A stretch of DNA of 64,000 nt from Gemmatimonadota bacterium (lineage in GTDB: Bacteria > Gemmatimonadota > Gemmatimonadetes > Longimicrobiales > Gaopeijiaceae): assembly GCA_022823145.1 (NCBI GenBank), contig JAJDXS010000018.1, forward strand, positions 1 through 64,000. The letters are read 5' to 3'. Below, one piece after another: positions 15,214 through 23,662 of the stretch. The position numbers and the translations under genes were made by a program. The notes under the pieces are model-generated. The model saw nothing but the letters and a program-made list of their open reading frames with translations, searched no databases and was not told the DNA's origin. Every line of letters begins with the position of its first letter. Within the stretch, counting starts at the first letter, position 1.

Positions 15214-16623
15214 GTGAGCGAACTCCTCATCGAGGGCGGGACGGTCGTCACCGCCGACCGCATGGGGCCCGGCGACGTGTTTGTCCGTGACGGGTGCATC
15301 GCCGCGGTTGGACCGGATGTGCGAACTGCGGCCGGTCGCGACGCCCGGGTCATCGACGCGAGCGGCCACTGGGTCATGCCCGGCGGGATCGACACGCACA
15401 CCCACCTCCGGCATCCGATCGACCGCCTCGGCATCACGACCGCCGACGACTTCTACACGGGCACGGTGGCGGGGGCCTGCGGCGGCGTCACGACGATCGT
15501 CGACTTCTCGCTGCAGCGCCGCGGCGAGTCGCTGCTGCACGCGCGCGACCGGCGCCTCGCCGAGATCGAACCCGACGCCGTGATCGACTACAGCTTCCAC
15601 ACGATCGTGACCGATGTGCGCGATGACGTGCTAGCGGAAATGCCTGTCATGATTGACGATGGCTTCCCGTCCTTCAAGGTATACATGACATATGGCGACA
15701 AGATCGTCAACGACGCGGGCCTGCTGCGGATGCTGGAAATCACCGGCGAGCACGGCGGCCTCGTCTACGTGCACTGCGAGAACGACTGCGCGGTCAACCA
15801 CCTGATCGAACGGCACCTGGCCGCGGGCAAGACCGGGCCGGCCTATCACGCGCCGAGCCGCCCGCCGGCCGTCGAGGCCGAGGCGACGCACCGCGCCATC
15901 ATGCTGGCTGGCCTGGCCGGATCGCCGCTCTGCATCGCGCACGTCACCTCGTCCGGCGCGGCGCGCCACGTGGCCGACGCACGCGAGCGGGGGAAACCGG
16001 TCGCGGCGGAGACCTGCCCCCAGTACCTCGTTCTCGACGATTCGGTCTACGACCCCGACGGTGGCTTCGAGGTCGCCAAGTTCGTGTGCAGCCCCCCGAT
16101 GCGCGCGGCCGAGCACCGCGAGGTGCTCTGGGAGGCGCTGGCCGAAGGGTCGATCCAGCAGGTGTCCTCGGACCACGCTCCGTTCCACTACGAGAACCAG
16201 AAGACGACGGGCCGCGACAACTTCACCCGCATCCCGAACGGGCTGCCCGGGATCGAGACCCGGCTTCCGCTGGTCTTCACCGGCGGAGTGACCGCGGGCA
16301 GGCTGTCGCCGCAGCGCTTCGTGGAAGTCACCGCGACCAACCCCGCGCGCATCTTCGGCATGTATCCCCGCAAGGGGACGCTCGAAGTGGGCGCCGACGC
16401 GGACCTGATCGTGGTCGATCCGGACGCGGAGGTCGAGATCGATGCCGCGAGGATGCACTCGGCCGTGGACTACAACCCCTACCAGGGCCTCAGGGTCCGC
16501 GGGTTCCCGACGTGGACGCTGTCACGCGGTGAAATGATCGTCGAACGCGGCGAACCGATGCCTCCGCGGGGGAGGGGGCGGCTGGCCCGGCGCGGCAGGA
16601 TCGATCCGGCCGCGTTGCCCTAG
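15214..16623 (+). CDS. Hydantoinase / dihydropyrimidinase family amidohydrolase
   Basis: A 469-residue zinc amidohydrolase that opens cyclic amides such as hydantoins or dihydropyrimidines to N-carbamoyl acids. Metal ligands are visible: His62 and His64 (GIDTHTHL), the lysine to be carboxylated Lys156 (SFKVYMTY), the His of VHCEN, the His of IAHVTS and the Asp of SSDHAPF. The C-terminal motif NPARIFGMYPRKGTL is typical of D-hydantoinase and dihydropyrimidinase rather than allantoinase. The GTG start directly follows a palindrome. The 3' end overlaps the opposing aspartoacylase-family gene by four bases. Confidence 0.88.
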   Translation: MSELLIEGGTVVTADRMGPGDVFVRDGCIAAVGPDVRTAAGRDARVIDASGHWVMPGGIDTHTHLRHPIDRLGITTADDFYTGTVAGACGGVTTIVDFSLQRRGESLLHARDRRLAEIEPDAVIDYSFHTIVTDVRDDVLAEMPVMIDDGFPSFKVYMTYGDKIVNDAGLLRMLEITGEHGGLVYVHCENDCAVNHLIERHLAAGKTGPAYHAPSRPPAVEAEATHRAIMLAGLAGSPLCIAHVTSSGAARHVADARERGKPVAAETCPQYLVLDDSVYDPDGGFEVAKFVCSPPMRAAEHREVLWEALAEGSIQQVSSDHAPFHYENQKTTGRDNFTRIPNGLPGIETRLPLVFTGGVTAGRLSPQRFVEVTATNPARIFGMYPRKGTLEVGADADLIVVDPDAEVEIDAARMHSAVDYNPYQGLRVRGFPTWTLSRGEMIVERGEPMPPRGRGRLARRGRIDPAALP

Positions 16624-17627
16624 CGACCCGCCCAGGGATTCTCCCGCACCTCCTCGATGATCCCGAAGAAGCAGCACCATTCTCCCGCAATCACCGCGGG
16701 CCGCGAGCGCAGGCCGAACACGACCCCGTCCGCAGGCGCGACCACCTCGGCCTGAACGTCGCCGTACAGGTCGTAGACGTGCCCGAGCGGCGTGCCGGCG
16801 GGAATCTCGGTCTCGAAGGGCAGATCCGCGCTTCCGACCCACATGCCGGAGGCAGGCGCCAGCAGCGCCCGTTGGTGGCCCATCCGCAGGCGCCCCGCGT
16901 AGAGCGCCTCGCCGTCGAGCATGCCATAGTGCCGCAAGACATTCGCGTAGCTTCCCGCCAAATCCTCGGCCACCGCGTGAAACTCCGCAGTCAGCGTGCG
17001 ACAGTTGCCGCCGAGCTCGACCGTGATCCCCGCCTTGCCGCGCCCGGCGATCTTCGACGACGGGTTGGCGCCGCCGACACCGCTCCGGAAGACGAGGTCC
17101 CACTGCGGCCCCATCGCCGATGCGAGCTCGAGGCTGGGAGGGTTGTCGGACGCGAAGATCATGTGGGCCAGGTAGGAGTGCTCGCCGCCGGAGTGGATCG
17201 CGATCTGCAGGTCGCAGGCGTCGCGCATCGCTTCCCAGTGGGCCCAGGCCGCCCGCTCGGTGGGGTAGCCGTCCGGCCGCCCGGGATAGATCCGGTTCAT
17301 GTCGTAGGAAAACGTGTCCAGCGGATCGCCGCGCTTCCCCGCCTCGAACGCGGGCACATTCATGGCCGGGATGCCGACCACCGTCCCGCGCAACTCGCCC
17401 GGCCGCAGCTCGTCGAACAGCTTGAAGATCGACAGCGCGCCTTCGGGCTCGTCGCCATGCGTTGCTCCATTGACCCAGAGGACAGGGCCATCCGCCTCGC
17501 CCCGGCAAATCAGGACCGGGATCTCGCGCACCCCCCCGGAGGCGTCGAGTCCCACCGGGATCGCGCCTCTCGTGATTGTACCCCTGGCCGCCTCGGCGGC
17601 TCCGACCGAGAACACGTCCGGCATCAT
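16620..17627 (-). CDS. Succinylglutamate desuccinylase / aspartoacylase family deacylase
   Basis: A 335-residue zinc deacylase of the AstE/AspA family, which removes acyl groups from N-acyl amino acids or similar amides. The metal site shows His57 and Glu60 (ATHGDEPEG) and His145 (QIAIHSGGEH). The C-terminal quarter is a beta domain with the GTPLGHVYDLYGD and VVAPADGVVFGL segments found in the DoeB-like subgroup. The start at ATG 17627 overlaps the stop of the upstream dehydrogenase gene (ATGATGA), so both are coupled. An N-acyl amino acid substrate would fit the nearby amidase and aminotransferase. Confidence 0.82.
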   Translation of the reverse strand: MMPDVFSVGAAEAARGTITRGAIPVGLDASGGVREIPVLICRGEADGPVLWVNGATHGDEPEGALSIFKLFDELRPGELRGTVVGIPAMNVPAFEAGKRGDPLDTFSYDMNRIYPGRPDGYPTERAAWAHWEAMRDACDLQIAIHSGGEHSYLAHMIFASDNPPSLELASAMGPQWDLVFRSGVGGANPSSKIAGRGKAGITVELGGNCRTLTAEFHAVAEDLAGSYANVLRHYGMLDGEALYAGRLRMGHQRALLAPASGMWVGSADLPFETEIPAGTPLGHVYDLYGDVQAEVVAPADGVVFGLRSRPAVIAGEWCCFFGIIEEVRENPWAGR

Positions 17628-18649
17628 TCCTCCGTGGGTTGCGGCGGGCATCGTTCCAGCGACCACGGCACCCCCAGCTCGGCACCGAGTTCGCGCAGTC
17701 CCGTCACTGTCGTGCGATCAACCGGGATGCCGCGCTGCCGGCGTTCGCGCGCGCGCCGCTGCTCGGCCTCGCCGGGGAGCTGAACGGGGCGATCCGGGTT
17801 GATCGGCGGCGCGGCCAGCACCTCGGCGACGAGCGCCTCGAGCCGCTCTTCGAACCGCGGCCTCGGCATGAACGCGCCCGTGTCGATCGCGATCATCGTG
17901 TGGGCGACGTCGTAGTCGAGGTCATCCTGGAATACCTGCCCCCCGAAGAGCGAGCCCGTCAAGACACCGGTCAGGATGTCGGTCACCAGGCTGAGTCCGT
18001 AGCCCTTGTAGTCGCCGATGGGCAGCAGGGGACCGTCCATCGCGGCGGCCGGATCGGTGGTGCGGGCGCCCTCGGGGGTGAGCGCCCAGTGATCGGGCAC
18101 TGCCAATCCCGCGCGCTGCAGCCACCGCATCATCCCCTTGCCGGACTGCGTGAGCGCCATGTCGAGGACGATCGGTTCGCGCCCCTCACCCCGCGGCACG
18201 GCGATCCCCCACGGGTTCGTGCCCAGGACCGGCCGGGCCGATCTCCAGGGAGCCATCTCGGCACCGGCGTTCGTCATCGCGATGCCGATCAGCCCCGCGT
18301 CCGCCGCGCGCTTGGCGTGGTAGCCCGCGATCCCGAAGTGGTTGCTGTGGCGCACCGCCACCATGGCGATCCCGGCGCGGCGGGCCATCGCGATGGCGCG
18401 GTCCATCGCACGGCGGCCAGCCACGTAGCCCAGCCCCTTGCCTGCATCGAGCAGCGCCGTCGCGGGGCCCTCACGGAACCACCGCATCGACACGGCAGGC
18501 CTGATCCCCCCGTTCCGCATCCGCCGCGCGTAACGGAAGAGCTTCTCGAGGCCCTGACCCTGTCCGGGATGCCACCAGAGCGACGCCGTCACCACTCCGT
18601 CGGCGTTGATGCGCGCCTCTTCGTCGGTCGCGCCGAGAGCCCGCAGCAC
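17624..18649 (-). CDS. Malate/L-lactate dehydrogenase family oxidoreductase (AllD/YlbC-like)
   Basis: An NAD(P)-dependent 2-hydroxyacid dehydrogenase of the family including ureidoglycolate dehydrogenase and L-sulfolactate dehydrogenase. The family's catalytic His region HSNHFGIAGYHAK is at about 101-113, and GDYKGYGLSLVTDILTGVL lies toward the C-terminus. The first standard start is GTG 18649. Clear family-like sequence (RLDDRVSVDRFTEPSLRRF) continues upstream in frame as far as an in-frame TAA at 18737-18739. A ribosome-binding site AGGAAG sits at 18730-18735, just before two ATC codons. The real start may be ATC 18724 or ATC 18727. The ACATTACA dyads lie directly upstream. Confidence 0.82.
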   Translation of the reverse strand: MLRALGATDEEARINADGVVTASLWWHPGQGQGLEKLFRYARRMRNGGIRPAVSMRWFREGPATALLDAGKGLGYVAGRRAMDRAIAMARRAGIAMVAVRHSNHFGIAGYHAKRAADAGLIGIAMTNAGAEMAPWRSARPVLGTNPWGIAVPRGEGREPIVLDMALTQSGKGMMRWLQRAGLAVPDHWALTPEGARTTDPAAAMDGPLLPIGDYKGYGLSLVTDILTGVLTGSLFGGQVFQDDLDYDVAHTMIAIDTGAFMPRPRFEERLEALVAEVLAAPPINPDRPVQLPGEAEQRRARERRQRGIPVDRTTVTGLRELGAELGVPWSLERCPPQPTEE

Positions 18650-18739
18650 CGATGCGGCGAAGCGGCGCAGGGAGGGCTCGGTGAAGCGGTCTACCGAGAC
18701 GCGGTCGTCGAGTCGGTAGGCGATGATGGCTTCCTGTTA

Positions 18740-18778
18740 CGTAATGCTGACATTACAAAGCGTCATGTTGACATTACA
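18740..18778. promoter_or_regulatory. Pair of ACATTACA dyads, 21 bp apart (right boundary of catabolic region)
   Basis: CGTAATGCTGACATTACA at 18740-18757 and CGTCATGTTGACATTACA at 18761-18778 repeat the arms and 21-base spacing of 2651-2689. The 17 bases from 18762 match those from 2652 at 15 positions. Here the pair lies immediately upstream of the leftward dehydrogenase-deacylase operon, a normal operator position. TTACGTAA at 18737-18744 is an extra small palindrome overlapping the edge. Confidence 0.6.
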
Positions 18779-18851
18779 ATGCAGCTCGCGAATGACCCAA
18801 CCCGTCCCATCCGAGCATGCAATTGTCCCTGGCCGTTTCTGCGGGACCACC

Positions 18852-21218
18852 TCAGGGGATCAGCCGCCGCGCCCTCGGCCGCACAATGAACAGCCCTTCC
18901 CGCCGGCTCGACAGCAGCACCGTCCCGCTCTCGAAGTAGGGGTACACGCTCCACGTGCCGTCGAAGCCGGCTTCGTCCCTGCTCCACGGCGTTGTGTCGA
19001 AATGCCCCAGCTCGGTGGGGTTCTCCGGATCGCTGATGTCGAGCACTCGCAGCCCGGCCCGGTTGTTCGACATGTAGAGCCGGTCGCCGTGGACGTAGAG
19101 GTTGTGATCCGTGGCGTTGGTGGGGTTCATGTACTCGCTGAGCAAGAGGGGGTCGTCCAGGTCCTGCAGGTCCCAGATCAGCGTGCGCGTGGCCTCGACG
19201 AGGCCGCCCACCTCGTCCAGCTCGTCGTTCGAATAGAAGTAGCGGTGGTCCTCGGTGAGCCAGCCCTGATGCGCGTACGCGACGTTGGGGTAGTCGGCGG
19301 CGGAGACGGCGACGGGGTCGTCCTTGTCGGTCACGTCCGCAATCGAGAGCGCGGTCTCGTTCGAGTTGACGCAGATCTCGCGGCCGACGTAGTCCTGGTC
19401 CGGTCCGTGGTAGATCACGCACTGGGTGTCGTGCGAGTTGCCCGTGTTGCGGCGTCCCGTGTTGGGGTGGGCGAAGCAGCCCGCGAAGACCGGGTTGAGG
19501 GGGTCGTTGATGTCCACCATGTGGGAGCCGCCCCCGCAGGTCTCGCCGCCGTCCGACGAGCCGACCAGGTAGGCGAAGCCCGTGTCCTCGTTGATCGCGA
19601 CGTTGTGTGACGACGCGATCCCGGTGTACATCGCGGTCGCCTCGAACTCCTGCGGCTCGGTGACGTCGCGGAGCCGGGTGAGGTCGAAGATCTGCATCCC
19701 GTGCTGCCCCGCGCCGTCGGCGACGACGAAGGCGTGGTCTCTGAACACCTTGATGTCGCGCCAGCTGTTGGCCCGGCTGCCCTCGGTCATGGCCAGATTG
19801 CCGAGATAGCGGGGGTTGGAAGCGTCGGTCACGTCCACGAACGCGGTCCCGTCCATCCGCCCGACGAGGGCGTATTCCCGCCCGGTTTCCGAATCCGTCC
19901 ATCCCCACACGTCGTTGAGACGCGCGCCCCGTCCGGCGCCCAACTCCCCCCACGGGACGAACGAGAGCAGGTCCACATGGTCGCAGTCGTAGCCGGCGGC
20001 ATCGCCGTCGTCGCAGGGAACCTCGCCGCCGTTGATGGCGGGGAGGGGAGCGTACTCGACCGTGAGGTGTCCGGTACGGGCCCACGTCCCCGATTCGTTG
20101 GAGAAGACCGTGACGGCTCCCAGTCCGAAGTCGGCGCCCGGATCGCCGAAGGCCGCGACACCGTCCGCGAACTCCAGTTGCCGGCCGCCAACCACGATCC
20201 GCCCGTCACCCGTGGCATCGGACATCTCGGTAACGCTCGTGAGAACCCATTCACCGTCCTGCCGGGCGTAGGAAGACAGGAGCATCCCGCCGCCCACCAG
20301 CAGTGTGGCCCCGTCGGTCCCAAGCGACATGCCGAAGGCATCGTCCCGATCGTCCTCGGGCGACAGCGTACCGATCGCGGTCCAGTCGCCGTCGATCCTT
20401 GCAAAGCGGTGCAATAGCGGCTGCCGGGGACCGCGCAGCGTCATTTGGCCGACAAGGACCTCATCTCCGGCCACGGCCACCGAAAGACCAAACATCGCGA
20501 ATTCCGCACCTTCGGCGTCGGGAGGTGCAAGCTCCGTCGGCGGTCCCCACGCTCCGGACGCGTCACGCTCGAAAACGTGAGCCGCTCTGCCCGTCGCGCT
20601 CGCGCTTGCGAGCAGGCCGTCGCCCAGCGCGAACTGGTCACCCACGTCGTCGGGCAGCGTAACCGTGGAGCCACGCGACCACATGCCGTCGCCACCGAGC
20701 CCGAATGTCGCAAGCACACGTCCGTCTGCCTCGCTGGTCGCGACGGCGATCATCTCGCTTCCGGAAGCCATCAGCGACGCGCCGAAGCCGTCCAGACCCG
20801 CTCCCGTGAGCACCTGGATCGGTTCCGCGTCCCCCGTCCGGACCTCCGCAAGGCTGTAGACGTAGACCCGCCCTTCGTCCCCGCCATCCGCCCCGACAAG
20901 CAGATGGTCGCCAGCCCGCGCGAGCGCTCTGCCGAAGCCGTCCCGAACCGCGGGTTCCGGCGCTCGCAAAGACCAGGCCTCGGTCCATTCGCCGTCGAAG
21001 GCGTAGCCCCGCACGGTTCCCGGATCGCGCTCGTGCGCGGCCTCGCCGACCAGCACCTGGCCGTCGGCCACGAGAACGGCTCCGCCGAACGCCTGTGCCG
21101 CGATCGAAGCGGGAGCGCCAAGGAACAGTCCGCCGAGCGCGAGCACGCCCGACACTCCCAGGGCGTTCAGAACGCGCCCGGGGGCAAACAGGTGGGAAAC
21201 GGATTTCACAAAACGCAT
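18852..21218 (-). CDS. Secreted choice-of-anchor B family protein (LVIVD-type propeller)
   Basis: A 788-residue protein with a signal peptide (LNALGVSGVLALGGLFLGA...SIAAQ). The N-terminal half has repeats like FGRALARAGDHLLVGADG, resembling FG-GAP/propeller blades. The C-terminal half has LVIVD-like blades typical of choice-of-anchor B proteins, for example DISDPENPTELGHFDTTPW and DVTDASNPRYLGNLAM. Such proteins are exported and probably bind partners or ligands; no enzyme activity is known. I chose ATG 21218 because GGAGG lies eight bases upstream. It appears to be a single-gene transcript. About 154 bases without a gene separate it from the VOC gene. Confidence 0.8.
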   Translation of the reverse strand: MRFVKSVSHLFAPGRVLNALGVSGVLALGGLFLGAPASIAAQAFGGAVLVADGQVLVGEAAHERDPGTVRGYAFDGEWTEAWSLRAPEPAVRDGFGRALARAGDHLLVGADGGDEGRVYVYSLAEVRTGDAEPIQVLTGAGLDGFGASLMASGSEMIAVATSEADGRVLATFGLGGDGMWSRGSTVTLPDDVGDQFALGDGLLASASATGRAAHVFERDASGAWGPPTELAPPDAEGAEFAMFGLSVAVAGDEVLVGQMTLRGPRQPLLHRFARIDGDWTAIGTLSPEDDRDDAFGMSLGTDGATLLVGGGMLLSSYARQDGEWVLTSVTEMSDATGDGRIVVGGRQLEFADGVAAFGDPGADFGLGAVTVFSNESGTWARTGHLTVEYAPLPAINGGEVPCDDGDAAGYDCDHVDLLSFVPWGELGAGRGARLNDVWGWTDSETGREYALVGRMDGTAFVDVTDASNPRYLGNLAMTEGSRANSWRDIKVFRDHAFVVADGAGQHGMQIFDLTRLRDVTEPQEFEATAMYTGIASSHNVAINEDTGFAYLVGSSDGGETCGGGSHMVDINDPLNPVFAGCFAHPNTGRRNTGNSHDTQCVIYHGPDQDYVGREICVNSNETALSIADVTDKDDPVAVSAADYPNVAYAHQGWLTEDHRYFYSNDELDEVGGLVEATRTLIWDLQDLDDPLLLSEYMNPTNATDHNLYVHGDRLYMSNNRAGLRVLDISDPENPTELGHFDTTPWSRDEAGFDGTWSVYPYFESGTVLLSSRREGLFIVRPRARRLIP

Positions 21219-21372
21219 TGGAAACCTCCGAAGATCGATCAACAGACAGATTCGCTGCCACCGAATCTATGCCCGGAGGCCGCCTGCGAAATCCCCGCTG
21301 CCTCGGGCAGCCGCCACCGAAGCACGTGCGGACGGACCACGAACACACATTACCCGCCGGCCGCCCCGGCCG

Positions 21373-22233
21373 CTAGAACAACTCCACCAGCTCCACCGCC
21401 ATCCCCGGCAACTCGTCCGGGTGCACGAACGCCGCGAGCCCCTCGTCGAACCGATGGATCGCATCGTCGAGTATCCGGACGCCCCGCGCCCTCAACCCGG
21501 CCACATCGCCCTCCAGATCGCTCGTCTCCATGGCGATGTGTTCCAGCCCCTCGCCGCGCTCGCGCACGAACCGCCCCGCTCGCGACGCCGGGTCCCGGCT
21601 CTCGAGCAGCTGCAGCGAGCACCGGTTGCCGAAGGGGATGTACGCCTCGCGCATCGCCATCCCCCCGTCCTCCGCAGAGTCCCGCGCCGCCAGCCCGAAA
21701 TACCTCTCGAACCGCCGGCGCGCGTCGTCCAGGTCGTTCACACAGAGCCCGATGTGGTGCAGGCGCGTAAGCCGCATCGACGTGCTCACCGGCTCTCCCA
21801 CCGCCTCGGGCGGGTACACCCAGCTCCGATCGTGCGACTCGATGAGTTCGACGGTCAGCCCGGGCAGCCGGTCCGGATAGACGAACGCCTCGTAGCCGTC
21901 GTTCGCGTCGAGAACCCGGTCCTCCCACACGCCGATCCCGATGTCCCGCAGATGTGCCACATCGGCCTCGATGCTGTCGGTCTCGATGCAGATGTGTTCC
22001 AGCCCCTCGCCGCGCTCGCGCAGGAAGCGGCTGACCCGCGTCTCCGGGTTCCAGTTCTGCACGAGGTGGAGCCAGCATTCGTTGCCCAGCAGGATGCGCG
22101 CGTCCAGCTGCATTCCCTGGCCCTGGTCGTCCCGGAAGTCGCGCGCGGGCATCCCCAGGACGCGCTCGAAGCGGGCGCAGGCGTCGCGCAGATCCCGCAC
22201 CACGATCCCGATGTGCTGGAGACGGAGGATCAT
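21373..22233 (-). CDS. Tandem VOC (glyoxalase/epimerase-like) protein
   Basis: A 286-residue protein made of two VOC domains, about residues 1-138 and 152-286, that resemble each other. Compare LQHIGIVVRDLRDACARFERVLG with LHHIGLCVNDLDDARRRFERYFG, and GEGLEHICIET with GEGLEHIAMET. The His and Glu positions used for metal binding are kept in both halves. The pattern is closest to methylmalonyl-CoA epimerase and glyoxalase I types. The actual reaction is unknown. Its ATG overlaps the stop of the amidohydrolase gene, so it is second in a two-gene operon. Confidence 0.82.
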   Translation of the reverse strand: MILRLQHIGIVVRDLRDACARFERVLGMPARDFRDDQGQGMQLDARILLGNECWLHLVQNWNPETRVSRFLRERGEGLEHICIETDSIEADVAHLRDIGIGVWEDRVLDANDGYEAFVYPDRLPGLTVELIESHDRSWVYPPEAVGEPVSTSMRLTRLHHIGLCVNDLDDARRRFERYFGLAARDSAEDGGMAMREAYIPFGNRCSLQLLESRDPASRAGRFVRERGEGLEHIAMETSDLEGDVAGLRARGVRILDDAIHRFDEGLAAFVHPDELPGMAVELVELF

Positions 22234-23570
22234 CGGCGAGCGCCGCCCGCGACGGGGTCGTTGCGATACACCCGCCCGGCGCGCATGACGAAGACGACGC
22301 GCCCGACCGCAGTGATATCACCGGAGGGGTCGCCCTCCACCCCGATCAGATCGGCTTCGAATCCCTCGGCCACGCTGCCGACCGCGTCGCCCAGCCCCAG
22401 CGACTCGGCGGCAAGGCTCGTGGCGGAGACGATCCCCGCCATGGGATTCTGCCCGCCCTCCTCCACGCGGTACACGAGCTCGCGCCAGTTCTGCCCGTGT
22501 GCGCCCGCAACCGCGTCGGTGCCGAAGACGATCCGCAGCCCCGGCACCGTGAGCGCCTCGCGGAAGACCTCGAGTGCCGTCGGCACAGCCGCGCGCATCT
22601 GCTCGAATCCCTCCGCGGTGTAGCTGCCGATCCCGATGTAGCGATCGGCGTTGGCGAAATAGTTGTCAAAGAGGAGGTGGATGTGCGGGTCGTAGTAGAG
22701 GCCGCGCTCGGCCAGCAGTTCCAGGGTGCGGCGGTCGAGGAGCGCGCCGTGTTCGATCTGGTCGCATCCGGCCAGCGCCGCCCTGCTCGCGCTCGCCGGT
22801 CCGTGGGCGTGCACCACCGCGCGCAGTCCATGCTCGCGCGCCCGTCCGCATGCCGCGTCGAGCTGGTCCTGCGACATCGTCGGCGTGCCGCCCACCCGAA
22901 TGCTGGCCGACGCGAAGATCTTGATCACGTCCGCGCCCGCCGCCGCGACCTCGTCCACGTGCGCCCGGATCTCGTCGGGTCCACCGGTCCCCTCGCTGAC
23001 CGCCCGCACCGAAGTGAGCACGCGGGGCCCCGGCAACGTGCCGCCCGCAATCGCGTCGCGCACCGGAATGTCCTCGGGCCCGCCCACGCTCTGCACGGTG
23101 GTGACGCCGCTGTGCAACATGGTCCAAGCGTTCTCGGCCGCGTAAAGCACCCGGTCCTCGGGCGTGTCGGTCGACGCCGCGCTGTGGAGCCGGCCGGTGT
23201 CGCGGTCGAAGTGCCAGCCCAGGTGCACGTGAGTGTCGATCAGCCCCGGCATGAGTGTGACACCGGAAAGCTCGTACACGAGGCCCGCGGTCGAACCGGC
23301 GGAAGTGATGGTGTGTATGAGGCCGTCGCTCACCACGACTTCCACGTCGGTCACCGAGCCTCCGCGGCCGTCCAGAACGCGGTCCGGACGGAGGACGACG
23401 AGTCCGGCCCGGCCCGCATCGCTGCGCATGGCCCCCTGCGGGTCGCCGGAAGCCTGCCCGGCCCGGTCGGCCCCGCCGCACGAGGCTGCCAGCCCGGCGA
23501 CGCACACGGCGACCACGGCCATCGACCTGGGACGCGCGGTGCGGTTCGGAGCAGTTCGGGCAGGGAGCAT
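22230..23570 (-). CDS. Amidohydrolase family lipoprotein (imidazolonepropionase-like)
   Basis: A 446-residue amidohydrolase. The signal peptide ends in a lipobox LAASC with Cys31, so it should be anchored at the cell envelope. Metal ligands are His114 and His116 (LIDTHVHLG), a Lys in VIKIFASAS, His in VVHAHG, His in QIEHGALLD and Asp in FGTDAVAG. Related exported enzymes act on dipeptides or cyclic amides such as prolidase and imidazolonepropionase substrates; the exact one is unclear. It is the first gene of an operon with the VOC protein and is divergent from the S46 peptidase gene 92 bases away. Confidence 0.85.
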   Translation of the reverse strand: MLPARTAPNRTARPRSMAVVAVCVAGLAASCGGADRAGQASGDPQGAMRSDAGRAGLVVLRPDRVLDGRGGSVTDVEVVVSDGLIHTITSAGSTAGLVYELSGVTLMPGLIDTHVHLGWHFDRDTGRLHSAASTDTPEDRVLYAAENAWTMLHSGVTTVQSVGGPEDIPVRDAIAGGTLPGPRVLTSVRAVSEGTGGPDEIRAHVDEVAAAGADVIKIFASASIRVGGTPTMSQDQLDAACGRAREHGLRAVVHAHGPASASRAALAGCDQIEHGALLDRRTLELLAERGLYYDPHIHLLFDNYFANADRYIGIGSYTAEGFEQMRAAVPTALEVFREALTVPGLRIVFGTDAVAGAHGQNWRELVYRVEEGGQNPMAGIVSATSLAAESLGLGDAVGSVAEGFEADLIGVEGDPSGDITAVGRVVFVMRAGRVYRNDPVAGGARR

Positions 23571-23662
23571 TCGTCAACGTGCTCCGGCTGCTTACCTTCC
23601 ACAAGGGACCGGCGGCCTGCCTGGAGGTCGGCCGCCACCGCAACAAGACCAAGGATCGACCC

